64,000 nucleotides of DNA from Myxococcota bacterium (GTDB lineage: Bacteria > Myxococcota_A > UBA796). The position numbers and the translations under genes are program-made. The stretch spans positions 57,396 through 121,395 of the forward strand of contig JAQXDW010000103.1 in assembly GCA_029251165.1 (NCBI GenBank), read 5' to 3'. The notes beneath the pieces were generated by a model. The model had not been told where the DNA came from, ran no database searches, and saw nothing but the letters and a program-made list of their open reading frames with translations. Shown one piece after another: positions 54,459-63,323 of the stretch (positions within the stretch are counted from its first letter, which is position 1; the number at the start of each line of letters is the position of its first letter).

Positions 54459-56384
54459 GTGCTACGACTGTCTGCCGGAGGAGGCATCATCCAGGCGATA
54501 CCCCAGCAGTCACAGAACCTCAGCCGGATCGGAGTGTTCCTCCTCTGCCTCCTGCCGCTCGCCGTTGGTGCCCTGGCGCTCGCCGATGTGACCCTCGATG
54601 ACGCCTACATTTCCTATCGATACGCCGAAAACCTCGCGGCTGGTGTCGGACTTGTGTTCAACCCTGGAGAGCGTGTTGAGGGATTCTCAAACCCCCTCTG
54701 GGTCCTGCTGCTGGCTGTGCTCACGCTGCTGGGGATCTCCGCACCCGTCGGCGGTAAGCTTCTCGGCACCCTCGCGGCTGTCGGAGCACTCCTGGGTGTC
54801 CTCGACTCCTGCCGACGACTTGGCCTCAGCCGACTGGCCTCGATGCTCGCCGGGCTCTGGCTGACCACCAGTGCTGGTGTGGTGTTCTACGCCAGCGCCG
54901 GAATGACGCCGCTCCTGCTCTGTGAGCTGGCCTGGATGGCGGCCTTTCTCCTCGCGGGTAGCCCGCTCGGTGCTGGACTCTGCGCTGCTGCTGCGGCGGT
55001 CACTCGTCCCGAGGGAATCCTCTACATTCTCCCGGTCGTCGTCTGGGTTCTTGCCCACAGGCGGTGGCGAAGTCTGCCGGTCCTGCTGCTCCCCGTCTTC
55101 ACGCTCGGCAGCCTCGCCCTGCTTCGCCTTGAGTACTTCGGCAGTCTTCTCCCCAACACCTTCCACGCCAAGATCGGTGATCAGGCGTCTCCTTGGTCGG
55201 TGATGGCCGACAACATACCGTTCACCTTTCGCTATGCCGGCCTCTTTGTTCGCCAGCAGCTCGCTGTCGGTCTGCCGCTGCTCTTGGTGATTCCAGCCGT
55301 CCGCCGGTCTCCCGTGGCGGTCCTCCCGCTGCTCACGATGGTCTTCTGTGCCGGGGTGTTCTGCTTGTATGCTGGTGATGACTGGATGGCGTTCGGTCGC
55401 TTCTGTCTACCGGCGCTTCCTGCGGTCGTGGTCTTGATGGCTGCTGGTGCGGATGCATCAGGTCGGTGGCGCTCGCTTGCACTCTTGACTCTCGGGCTCA
55501 GCCTGCTTCCGGGACTCTGGACGACGACCGTCGGTGCGGGAACGCTCCGGAGCGGTGCGGGCCTCAATCCCGCCAACCACAGCCGCAGCCACGCCGTGAT
55601 CGGGGAGTGGCTCGCTGAGAATGGGCGCGATGGAGATCGGGTGGTCGTCAATGAGATCGGTGCCATCGGCTACTACTCCAAGCTCCCCATCACCGATCTG
55701 CTCGGCCTCATCGATCCGGTGATCTCAGGACTGTCTGGTCGTGATGACCTGTCGTACCCCGAGTATGTCCTCGCGGAGCTCCCTCGGTTCGTCCTGCTCA
55801 ACGATCTCAGTGCCTGGAAGAACCCGCAGATGCTGGCCCTCCAGCAGCCGCTCCGTGACAAGATGCGAGACAGCGGGCTGTACGCCCGGCGGATGCGCTT
55901 CCCGCTGGACGCTGACCGCGCCCTGGTCTTGTTCGAGGCCCTCCCAGACGCCCCCCCCGGTCCGGGTGATGGTCTGCTGGCGACCTACACTGCACCTGGC
56001 GTTGCGGTGGAGCGCATCGATGCGATGGTCAACTTTCACTGGCAGGAGAGCGCGCCGGCTGCTGGGCTTCCGGTTGATGGCTTCTCGGCGCGCTGGCAGG
56101 GGTGCCTGACCCTGAACACGCCGCGGACTGTGATCGCTGGTGCTGACGACGGCATGACCATCTGGCTCGACGGGGTTCCTGTCGTGGAGAATCCGACCGT
56201 CGGTGCTCGGGCGATTGCCGCCTCAGCGGAGCCGGTCGCGCCGGGAACGTATCGGATCGAGGTTCGCTACCAGGACCGGGCCAATGCAGCCTGGGCGATG
56301 CTGGCCTGGAGCACGGACGGGGCACGACCGGTCGCGATCCCCTGGACCGCGCTCTCTCCGCCCGGCTCTACGGACTGTCCCTGA
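54459..56384 (+). CDS. GT-C-type membrane glycosyltransferase with PA14-like tail
   Basis: The roughly 641 aa protein has a polytopic N-terminal part (residues about 20-390, many hydrophobic helices). Its first periplasmic loop carries the GT-C acidic pair, D47-D48 in LDDAYISYRYAENL, and GLVFNPGERVEGFSNPLW, typical of arabinofuranosyl/mannosyltransferase-like proteins using polyprenyl-phosphate sugars. After a soluble region, residues about 505-635 look like a PA14 carbohydrate-binding domain (WQGCLTLNTPRTVIAGADDG, RIEVRYQD, AMLAWSTDG). The displayed start is GTG 54459; a later start near VFLLCLLPL is possible because the first 20 residues have no support. The 3' end overlaps the convergent lipoprotein gene by about 118 bp. 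Confidence 0.72.
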   Translation: MLRLSAGGGIIQAIPQQSQNLSRIGVFLLCLLPLAVGALALADVTLDDAYISYRYAENLAAGVGLVFNPGERVEGFSNPLWVLLLAVLTLLGISAPVGGKLLGTLAAVGALLGVLDSCRRLGLSRLASMLAGLWLTTSAGVVFYASAGMTPLLLCELAWMAAFLLAGSPLGAGLCAAAAAVTRPEGILYILPVVVWVLAHRRWRSLPVLLLPVFTLGSLALLRLEYFGSLLPNTFHAKIGDQASPWSVMADNIPFTFRYAGLFVRQQLAVGLPLLLVIPAVRRSPVAVLPLLTMVFCAGVFCLYAGDDWMAFGRFCLPALPAVVVLMAAGADASGRWRSLALLTLGLSLLPGLWTTTVGAGTLRSGAGLNPANHSRSHAVIGEWLAENGRDGDRVVVNEIGAIGYYSKLPITDLLGLIDPVISGLSGRDDLSYPEYVLAELPRFVLLNDLSAWKNPQMLALQQPLRDKMRDSGLYARRMRFPLDADRALVLFEALPDAPPGPGDGLLATYTAPGVAVERIDAMVNFHWQESAPAAGLPVDGFSARWQGCLTLNTPRTVIAGADDGMTIWLDGVPVVENPTVGARAIAASAEPVAPGTYRIEVRYQDRANAAWAMLAWSTDGARPVAIPWTALSPPGSTDCP

Positions 56385-56999
56385 GCTACTCGGGCTAGCC
56401 CGAGGGTGAGCTGGAGGCCGGCCTCGACTGCGGCGATGTCCTTGATGATGTATCGGGCGGCCCTCTGCTGGACGTCGTCGCTGAGGGTGTAGACCACCCT
56501 GTCGAGGGTCGCTGTCAGCGGCGGCTCGATGAGGTCTCGGGCCAGCGCGTTCTTCTCGTCATCGACCGCTGCGAGCATCAGCTGGGTGATGGTGGTCTCG
56601 TTGAGGTAGAAGGCGCCACCGTCATAGTGCAGACGGCCCTCGATACCGGCTTGACCTTCGGCGCTGTGGGTGGAGGCTGCTCGGGTGCTTGCAGCGGCCC
56701 GAGCGAGGACGGTGAGCGTCTGCTCGATGGCATCCTCTGTACTCTCTGCATCGGACACGCCGCTCAGCTCTGCGATGGTCACGCTGACCGGGTTCGCTCG
56801 CCAGGAGAGGCTGGTGCTGACGCTGAGGTAGACCCGCTCGGCTCCGGGCAGGCTGACCCCAGGCTCGGTCAGCGAGACGGTCGCGACCCCCAGAGCGTCA
56901 CTGGTGAACGGGACTTTCTTCGCGACCGTCTCTTGGATGGCTGCCATTCGCAATGGTCAGCGCCAGATCGGCACTGCAGGCGAGCAGGAGGAGCAGCAT
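56267..56999 (-). CDS. YceB/DUF1439-like lipoprotein, split by an apparent frameshift
   Basis: The natural start is ATG 56999, which overlaps the xdhB stop as TGATG and gives a lipoprotein signal MLLLLLACSADLALTIA (Cys 8). That frame ends after about 33 codons. The family-like body continues in another frame from about 56947: MAAIQETVAKKVPF, VSLTEPGVSLPG and HYDGGAFYLNETTITQLML resemble DUF1439 (YceB) proteins. Skipping one base near 56948 joins the two parts without loss. This is either a sequence error, a real mutation or programmed shifting. The body alone also has an in-frame ATG at 56947, but it lacks a signal and a ribosome site. The last ~39 codons lie antisense to the glycosyltransferase. 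Confidence 0.55.
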
Positions 57000-59287
57000 C
57001 AGGTGCTCTCCGACCTGCGGGCTGCGGTGACCGCACGGAGGATCGCCTCTGGCGTCGCTGGGATCATGAGGCTCACCTCCTGTCTGGGCTCGCCGAAGGA
57101 TGCGATGGCATGCCTCAGCGCGGTGAGGGCCGAGATCCCGTGCATAAACGGTGGCTCACCCACCGCCTTGCTTCCTCCGATGACCTTGTCCTCGCAGGCA
57201 TCGTCGAGCAGCGACACCGTGAAGTCGAGCGGGGCATCTCCAGCAGCTGGAATCTTGTAGGTCGAGGGACCGTGGGTGAGAAGGCGACCAGAGTCCGAGA
57301 ACAGCACCTCCTCGCTCGTCAGCCAACCGACGCCCTGGACATACGCTCCCTCGATCTGGCCGCGATCGATGTTGGGAACCAGAGAGTCGCCGACATCGTG
57401 GAGAATGTCTGCCGCGAGGATGCGGTGCTCACCGGTCAGTCCGTTGACCTCGACCTCGGTGATGCTGCCGCCGTAGGCGAAGTAGAAGAACGGGGTCCCG
57501 GAGCCAGAGGCGTGGTCATAGGTGACACCGGGTGTGGCGTAGAAGCCCGTCGCAGCAAGCGAGACCCGCCGGATCCAAGCCTGGAGGGTGACCTTCGAGA
57601 ACGCCACGTGCTGCTCGCCCGAGGAGATCATGCCGTCTGCAAAGACCAGCGTCTCTGGCTCGACCCCGAGCATCGTCGCGGCCACCGTGGACAGCCGCTG
57701 GCGCAGCGTTGTGCAGGCGTCTGCGACCGCAGCGCCGTTGAGATCGGTACCCGATGAAGCCGCTGTAGCTGAGGTGTTGGGAACCTTCTCGGTGTTGGTC
57801 GGCATCTGACGGACCGATTCGACCGGGACGCCGAGGATGTCTGCAGCCACCGCGATCATCTTGGTGTACAGCCCCTGGCCCATCTCGGTGCCGCCGTGGT
57901 TGAGCTGCACGGAGCCATCGGCGTAGATGAGGACCAGCGCGCCGGCCTGGTTGAGCATGGCGTTGGTGAACGAGATGCCGAACTTCACCGGCTGATAGCC
58001 GACCCCGCGCTTGATGTACCGGGATGTTTTGTTGAAGGTCTCGACTGCACTCCGTCTCGCCGTGTAGGCCTCAGACTGGGCCTCCCAGATGCGCTGCGAG
58101 CGACTCTCGGGGACGAGCTGGCCGTAGGGCGCGCGGTCTCGAGGGGCGGCACCGTAGTAGCTCCGCGACCGCACCTCCGCAGGATCCGCTCCGATGCGCT
58201 CGGCGTAGCGGTTGATGGCCTCCTCGAGGACCAGCATGCCCTGCGGCCCTCCGAAGCCTCGGAAGGCCGTATTCGATGGGAGGTTGGTCTTGCAGACCCG
58301 ACCCACGATCCGGACTGCAGGGAGGAAGTAGGCGTTGTCGACGTGGAACAGTGCCCGATCGAGCACCGGCAGGGACAGATCGGTGCTCCAGCCGCCGTCG
58401 CTGAACAGCTCTGCCTCGACACCCACGATGCGTCCGTCCGCTCCGAAGCCGACCCGATAGCGGGACCAGAACGGATGCCGCTTGCCGGTCTGGGTCATGT
58501 CCTGGTCACGATCCAGGCGAATCTTGACCGGTCGGCCGGTGTGAAAGGCTCCCAGCGCGGCGAACGCAGCGGTCGCGGATGCCTGGCTCTCCTTGCCGCC
58601 AAATCCACCTCCGAGTCGGGGAACCTGGCAGGTCACCCGGTGGGCGCTGATCCCCAAGATCTCCGCCGAGATGTTCTGGATCTCCGTGGGATGCTGGGTG
58701 GAGGAGTAGACGGTGAAGGTTCCAGACTCGCCGGGCAGGGCAAAGGCAGCCTGGGTCTCTAAGTAGAAGTGATCCTGGCCGCCGCTGGCGATGGTGCCGG
58801 AGACGATCTCAGCCGCGCCGGCCATCCCGGCGTCGAGATCGCCCCGGGCGATGGTGTGGGGCTCACCGTGGAACTGATCCGCCGCGATCGCCTCGGCGAT
58901 GGTCACGACGGGCTCAAGCGGGGCGTAGTCGATCTCGACAGCATCAATCGCAGCGCGGGCGATGGCCTCGGTCTTCGCGAGCACGAGCGCGACCGCCTGA
59001 CCCCGGAAGGACACCTCATCCTCTGCCAGCAGGGGCTCGTCGTGGACGATGGGACCGATCCGGTTCTTGCCCGGGATGTCGGTGTGGAAGTACACCGCGA
59101 CCACCCCAGGCAGGGCGAGTGCGGCCTGAGCTGAGCGGGCTGTGATCCGGGCCCGGGCATGGGGGGCAGGCACCGGCGCGGCGTACAAGGTGCCGGCAGG
59201 AGGGAGCATGTCGTCGACGTATGTGGCGGCTCCGGTGACGTGGAGACGCGCAGACTCGTGCGCAGCAGGGCGTCCAACGGCGCTCAT
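56999..59287 (-). CDS. xdhB: Xanthine dehydrogenase, molybdopterin subunit
   Basis: The 762 aa molybdenum-cofactor subunit oxidises hypoxanthine/xanthine to urate. It has the xanthine-oxidase-family RLGGGFGGKE, the substrate-region TAFRGFGGPQG, NHGGTEMGQGLYTKM, SSGTDLNGAAV and the catalytic glutamate E711 in VGEPPF. The N-terminus (ARLHVTGAATYVDD) fits the XdhB type. It overlaps the upstream xdhA gene by ATGA and the downstream lipoprotein start by TGATG. The assembly chaperone XdhC is not in the window. Confidence 0.95.
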   Translation of the reverse strand: MSAVGRPAAHESARLHVTGAATYVDDMLPPAGTLYAAPVPAPHARARITARSAQAALALPGVVAVYFHTDIPGKNRIGPIVHDEPLLAEDEVSFRGQAVALVLAKTEAIARAAIDAVEIDYAPLEPVVTIAEAIAADQFHGEPHTIARGDLDAGMAGAAEIVSGTIASGGQDHFYLETQAAFALPGESGTFTVYSSTQHPTEIQNISAEILGISAHRVTCQVPRLGGGFGGKESQASATAAFAALGAFHTGRPVKIRLDRDQDMTQTGKRHPFWSRYRVGFGADGRIVGVEAELFSDGGWSTDLSLPVLDRALFHVDNAYFLPAVRIVGRVCKTNLPSNTAFRGFGGPQGMLVLEEAINRYAERIGADPAEVRSRSYYGAAPRDRAPYGQLVPESRSQRIWEAQSEAYTARRSAVETFNKTSRYIKRGVGYQPVKFGISFTNAMLNQAGALVLIYADGSVQLNHGGTEMGQGLYTKMIAVAADILGVPVESVRQMPTNTEKVPNTSATAASSGTDLNGAAVADACTTLRQRLSTVAATMLGVEPETLVFADGMISSGEQHVAFSKVTLQAWIRRVSLAATGFYATPGVTYDHASGSGTPFFYFAYGGSITEVEVNGLTGEHRILAADILHDVGDSLVPNIDRGQIEGAYVQGVGWLTSEEVLFSDSGRLLTHGPSTYKIPAAGDAPLDFTVSLLDDACEDKVIGGSKAVGEPPFMHGISALTALRHAIASFGEPRQEVSLMIPATPEAILRAVTAARRSEST

Positions 59288-60720
59288 CGGGCACCTCCAA
59301 GCACGGTGCCCGATGGATGGAGCGGCAGGTCGGGAAGCGCGGTGTCCTTTGTCTCTTCGAAGAAGCCGCGCAGCAGGTTGGCGGCCACGGTCTCTCGATA
59401 CCAGGCGCTGCCCCGGTGGTCGGACATCGGGGTGAAGTCTGCGGCGAGCCGCTCAGCAGCAGCCTCGACGGCCTCCTCGGTCCATGGGTGTCCCATCAAG
59501 GCAGCCTCCGCATGGGCGGCGCGCTTCGTGGTCGCTGCCATGCCGCCGTAGGCCAGCCGGATGTCGGTGACGACGCCAGCCTCATCGAGGGTGACGGACA
59601 TGCCCGCAGCCACGCTGCTGATGTCCATCTCGCGTCTCTTGCTGACCTTGTAGGCAGATATTCGCTGGCCGGGACGGATGGCAGGGATCTCGATGCGTCC
59701 GAGGATCTCTCCGGGCTCAAGCGCGGTCTTGCGGTAGTCGAGGAAGAAGTCCTCCAGCGACAGCCGCCGCTCACAGTCCGCAGACAGCAGGACCACCGAG
59801 GCGTCCAGCGCGAGCAGGATCGGCGCGATGTCGCCGATCGGCGAGGCGTTGCAGAGGTTTCCGCCGAGGGTTCCCCGGTGCTTGATCTGACGGGAGGCGA
59901 AGTAGCGCAGCATTCGCGCCAGAGGCGGCAGATCGACCTCGCTGCGGGCCTCCAGATCGGCCAGGGTGAGGGTCGCGCCGATGCTGATGGTCTTCCCATC
60001 TGTGGTGTAGGTCGCCAGCGGGAGCGCGGAGAGCGAGATGAGGCAAGGCCAGGTCCGTCCCTGCTTGGTGATCTCCAGACCGAGGTCGGTCGCGCCGCTG
60101 ATGATGCGGTGCTCGGGGTGCTCCGCGAAGGCCTGCCACAGCGCGGGGAGCGTGGTCGGCTGGAGGAAGGTGTGCTCGCCGTGGGTGTATGCGACCGACC
60201 GACTGCCGTCGGGGGTGCCGAGCTGAGCGGTGAACTGGTCGGCGGGGCGGCAGCCTGCGACCAAGTCGAGGGCCTCACGGATCGGTCGGTAGCCGGTGCA
60301 CCGGCAGAGGTTTCCGCAGATCTGATCGTCCCTGCGCCACTGCTCGTCGAGGTCCTCGCGGTAGCACGCCTCGAACAGCGACATCACGAAGCCTGGGGTA
60401 CAGTAGCCGCACTGAGAGCCGCCGTCTGCAGCCATCGCGGACTGAGCGGGGTGCAGGACATCGCCCGCTGCCAGGCCCTCGACGGTGACAAGGGTCAGCC
60501 CCTGGAGGGCGGGCAGCGGGATGAGGCAGGCGTTGACTGAGCGCCAGCGATCCCCGTCTCGGAGGGCGACCGTGCAGGCTCCGCAGTCTCCCTCCGCGCA
60601 GCCTTCCTTGGTGCCGGTCAGCCCGGGAGCGAGCCGGAGGTACTGGAGGAGGGTGGTGGTCGGCGGGAGGGTATCGACGGTGTGTGGCTGGCCGTTGATG
60701 GTGAAGCAAATCGGGGGCAT
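59284..60720 (-). CDS. xdhA: Xanthine dehydrogenase, 2Fe-2S/FAD subunit
   Basis: The 478 aa electron-transfer subunit has an N-terminal plant-ferredoxin-like [2Fe-2S] cluster (C41, C46 and C49 in GCAEGDCGAC, then C65), a second cluster (C104, C107, C139 and C141, in QCGYCTPG and CGNLCRCTGYRP), and an FAD-binding domain starting near TFLQPTTLPALW. That domain contains GGNLCNASPIGD and the C-terminal CO-dehydrogenase flavoprotein region. This is the fused XdhA form. It is preceded by the Nudix gene (15 bp gap) and coupled to xdhB. Confidence 0.95.
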   Translation of the reverse strand: MPPICFTINGQPHTVDTLPPTTTLLQYLRLAPGLTGTKEGCAEGDCGACTVALRDGDRWRSVNACLIPLPALQGLTLVTVEGLAAGDVLHPAQSAMAADGGSQCGYCTPGFVMSLFEACYREDLDEQWRRDDQICGNLCRCTGYRPIREALDLVAGCRPADQFTAQLGTPDGSRSVAYTHGEHTFLQPTTLPALWQAFAEHPEHRIISGATDLGLEITKQGRTWPCLISLSALPLATYTTDGKTISIGATLTLADLEARSEVDLPPLARMLRYFASRQIKHRGTLGGNLCNASPIGDIAPILLALDASVVLLSADCERRLSLEDFFLDYRKTALEPGEILGRIEIPAIRPGQRISAYKVSKRREMDISSVAAGMSVTLDEAGVVTDIRLAYGGMAATTKRAAHAEAALMGHPWTEEAVEAAAERLAADFTPMSDHRGSAWYRETVAANLLRGFFEETKDTALPDLPLHPSGTVLGGAR

Positions 60721-60735
60721 GGCTCTACTCGATCG

Positions 60736-61281
60736 TTACTCGCCGCGAAGCGTGAGGTGGTGGAAGGCGGCAATGACGAGGGCGTGGTCGATCTCACCGG
60801 ATCGGATGCGGTCGGGAACGTCCGCGCGGGGAATCGTGAGAATGTCCAGCTCCTCGTGGGTGTCGGGGCTCTGGCCGGCGACGAGCCGGGCGTTGTCGAT
60901 GAGGACGGTGCCGAGCCTGTTCTTCTGAATCGCCGGATTGGGCGCGATGCACCCGATGAGCACGCCGGGATCACCAGCATAGCCGGTCTCCTCGATGAGC
61001 TCACGGGCGGCCGCGGCGGTGTACGCCTCGCCTTCATCGACCATGCCACCGGGGATCTCCAGCGTCAGCTCTCTGGTTCCGTGTCGGTACTGCCGGACGA
61101 ACACGAGGTCGCCGGCCGGGGTCCGGGCGATGACGTTGACCCAGTTGGCGGTCTGCAGGGCCACGAACGATCCAGAGATCTCCGGGCGCGTTGCGGACCG
61201 TGCGACCATCTGCTCGATGGTGAAGAGTCTTGCATCGAAGATGGTCTCTTCAGACTCAATGACCCAGGGCTTTACAGGCAT
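60736..61281 (-). CDS. Nudix hydrolase, ADP-ribose pyrophosphatase-like
   Basis: The 181 aa Nudix protein has a complete Nudix box from G79 to Y101: E85, R93-E94, E97 and E98 in the GGMVDEGEAYT...RELIEETGY arrangement. The upstream VFVRQYRHGTRELTLEIPGG is typical of ADP-ribose/nucleoside-diphosphate-sugar pyrophosphatases. It lies 1 bp after the queuosine-salvage gene and 15 bp before xdhA in the same operon, so nucleoside or purine-derived diphosphates are plausible substrates. Confidence 0.9.
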   Translation of the reverse strand: MPVKPWVIESEETIFDARLFTIEQMVARSATRPEISGSFVALQTANWVNVIARTPAGDLVFVRQYRHGTRELTLEIPGGMVDEGEAYTAAAARELIEETGYAGDPGVLIGCIAPNPAIQKNRLGTVLIDNARLVAGQSPDTHEELDILTIPRADVPDRIRSGEIDHALVIAAFHHLTLRGE

Positions 61282-61282
61282 A

Positions 61283-62251
61283 TCAGTAATCCGTGGTTCG
61301 GGTTCGGTGAAAGGGCGGCAGCTGGTCAGAGACCTTGACGGCCATGCGCCATAAGAAGTGATCGACCTGCATCATCGTGATGTCCGGGATTCGGATCGCG
61401 ATGCGATCGCGAAGCATCGCAGCGGCGGCGACTGTGACCGCGCGCAGCTCCACCTCGACGGGGCTGTGCTCTGCGACGGGCTTCCCGGCATCGATGTGGT
61501 CTGCGAGGGTCTCTGAGAGCGTCATGACGCCCGAACCCCGTAGGATCTGGGGCAGCCGGTAGTCAGCAAAGGCGGGGACTACCTCTGGATCCTGAAACCG
61601 CCGGATGGGGTCGCGCTGGAAGCGACCGTGGATCATCGCCGCACACAGCCAGGCGCGCTTGTGGAACGGCAGGGTCAGCTCATCGTACTGGCGGACATCG
61701 CGCCACATCGGAGCGGCGTCGGTGAGGAGGGCGACGAACCGGGCTGCGCTGCCTTCTGCGGCGCTGAACACGCTGGCGGGGGAGCCAAAGAACTTCCGAG
61801 CACCCGCGAGATCGAGCATGCTCTCCAGCCGCTGCGCCATCATCGGCAGCCGACCGGCACCGCTGGCTGGTGCGAGGTACGGACTGAGATCGTGCTCGTC
61901 CATCTGCTGCATCCAGGACCAGTCGCCAAACGGAACCCCGTTCTTGATCGCTGTGCCGATGGCCGCGAGCACCCCAAATGCCTCGTCGTCGACCCCGACC
62001 TCTTTCCCGCTGACCCGGGTGAACCATCGGGGCTGCCCGGGCTCGGGGAAGTAGCAGAAGTTCAGCGCCCCGACCGTCATCAGCCAGGTGATCACGTCCT
62101 CGGCGTGTCCCTCGAACATCCCCGGACCGTCCCAGGAGGGCAGGGCGAGGAGGTGTGCCGGCGCGCCCTCTGCCATTGCCTCCAGCCGCTCGGTGTTGAT
62201 GGAGACATGCTGTGCCCTGCGGGCGACCTCTTCACACAGTCCGATGAGCAT
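61283..62251 (-). CDS. Queuosine 5'-phosphate N-glycosylase/hydrolase (DUF2419)
   Basis: The 322 aa protein of the Q-salvage (DUF2419, Qng1) family releases queuine base from queuosine monophosphate, allowing cells to recycle the tRNA modification. Family features visible are ALNFCYFPEPGQPRW near residue 65, FGDWSWMQQMDEHDL, and the C-terminal DYRLPQILRGSGVM and IRIPDITMMQVDHFLWRM. Length is normal. It overlaps the BASS transporter gene by 20 bp and abuts the Nudix gene. Whether the host makes or only salvages queuine cannot be judged here. Confidence 0.88.
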   Translation of the reverse strand: MLIGLCEEVARRAQHVSINTERLEAMAEGAPAHLLALPSWDGPGMFEGHAEDVITWLMTVGALNFCYFPEPGQPRWFTRVSGKEVGVDDEAFGVLAAIGTAIKNGVPFGDWSWMQQMDEHDLSPYLAPASGAGRLPMMAQRLESMLDLAGARKFFGSPASVFSAAEGSAARFVALLTDAAPMWRDVRQYDELTLPFHKRAWLCAAMIHGRFQRDPIRRFQDPEVVPAFADYRLPQILRGSGVMTLSETLADHIDAGKPVAEHSPVEVELRAVTVAAAAMLRDRIAIRIPDITMMQVDHFLWRMAVKVSDQLPPFHRTRTTDY

Positions 62252-63107
62252 CGTTGACCTCCGGTGTGGGTGTGCCGATCATACGCCGACTGGCGACCGC
62301 CATGGCGATGCCGAAGGGGAACATCACCGTCGAGAAGAGCAGCACGATGAGCAGGGTCAGGGGGTCTGGGAAGCGGGTCGAGGCAAGCAGGACGGAGAGC
62401 GACTGGCTTCGAATGGTGTTGCTCAGCCCGACGCTTGCCCGCTCCGAGCGGGTTCCACCGGCCAGCAACCACCCCCCAACAAACGCCGCGATCAGCACCG
62501 CGAGAACCGCGAAGAACGCCTCGATGCCGAGCACGCTGAGGTCTGCGTTTCCGCTTACAGAGACCATCACGACCACGCTGACGAGCATCAAGGTCGCGAA
62601 CCGGCGCGCCCAGGGTGCAGCACGCTCCGCCAGCGTCCGGCGACGCTCGGAGAGGAGGAGCCCCACCGTGAGCGGTATCACCTGAAACGCGATGATGGTG
62701 GCAGCCATCGCGAGCAGCTCTTCGAGGAGACCGGCGCCGGGGCTTGCGCCGAGAATGCCGAGGGTCGCGGGGGTGGCGAGCACGTTGATGACGTTCACAC
62801 ACATCAGCAGCGACACCGACAGCGCGAGGCTGGCTCCGGCTCCCTTCACCAGCAGCGGTCCCATCGGACCACCCGGTGCCGCCGCGCAGAGCAGCAGCCC
62901 CGCCGCGACGGGTGTGGGGAGGTCGAGGAGGACGATCATTGCTGCGGCGGTCAGCGGCACGACGACGTAGCCGGCGACGAGGCCCCCCAGGAGGTGTCGG
63001 GGAGTGCGAAACACGGACCGGATGCTGGCGACGGTAAGGTCGAGCCCGACGGACCACATCAGCGAGATGACAAACAGCCCGACGAGTACATCCTGCGCCA
63101 GCTTCAC
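62232..63107 (-). CDS. Bile acid:sodium symporter (BASS) family transporter
   Basis: The 291 aa inner-membrane protein has about nine or ten hydrophobic helices. It resembles the BASS/SLC10 fold: CAAAPGGPMGPLLVKGAGASLALSVSL is the crossover-type conserved stretch, and VGLSNTIRSQSLSVLLAST the second. The start is GTG 63107 with AGGAGG upstream. As first gene of the salvage/xdh operon it may import a nucleobase, organic anion or queuine-like compound; this is contextual only. Confidence 0.8.
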   Translation of the reverse strand: MKLAQDVLVGLFVISLMWSVGLDLTVASIRSVFRTPRHLLGGLVAGYVVVPLTAAAMIVLLDLPTPVAAGLLLCAAAPGGPMGPLLVKGAGASLALSVSLLMCVNVINVLATPATLGILGASPGAGLLEELLAMAATIIAFQVIPLTVGLLLSERRRTLAERAAPWARRFATLMLVSVVVMVSVSGNADLSVLGIEAFFAVLAVLIAAFVGGWLLAGGTRSERASVGLSNTIRSQSLSVLLASTRFPDPLTLLIVLLFSTVMFPFGIAMAVASRRMIGTPTPEVNDAHRTV

Positions 63108-63323
63108 ACACCCTCCTGCCGCGAGTACCGGCCATATCCGTCCACAGCATTCTGCGCAGGAGGGTTACGGTCTCCGCCACTTGGGAGGCCTCATGCGCGG
63201 CCTGCTGACTGGAGGAGAGGGACTCGTCAGTGGGCGCACGGGCTGCGCAGGGCTGTGCCGAGATTGGCTGGCTGTAAGCCTACGTGCACCGCATCGGATA
63301 AGGTGCCGCCGAGAGGAGCTGCT

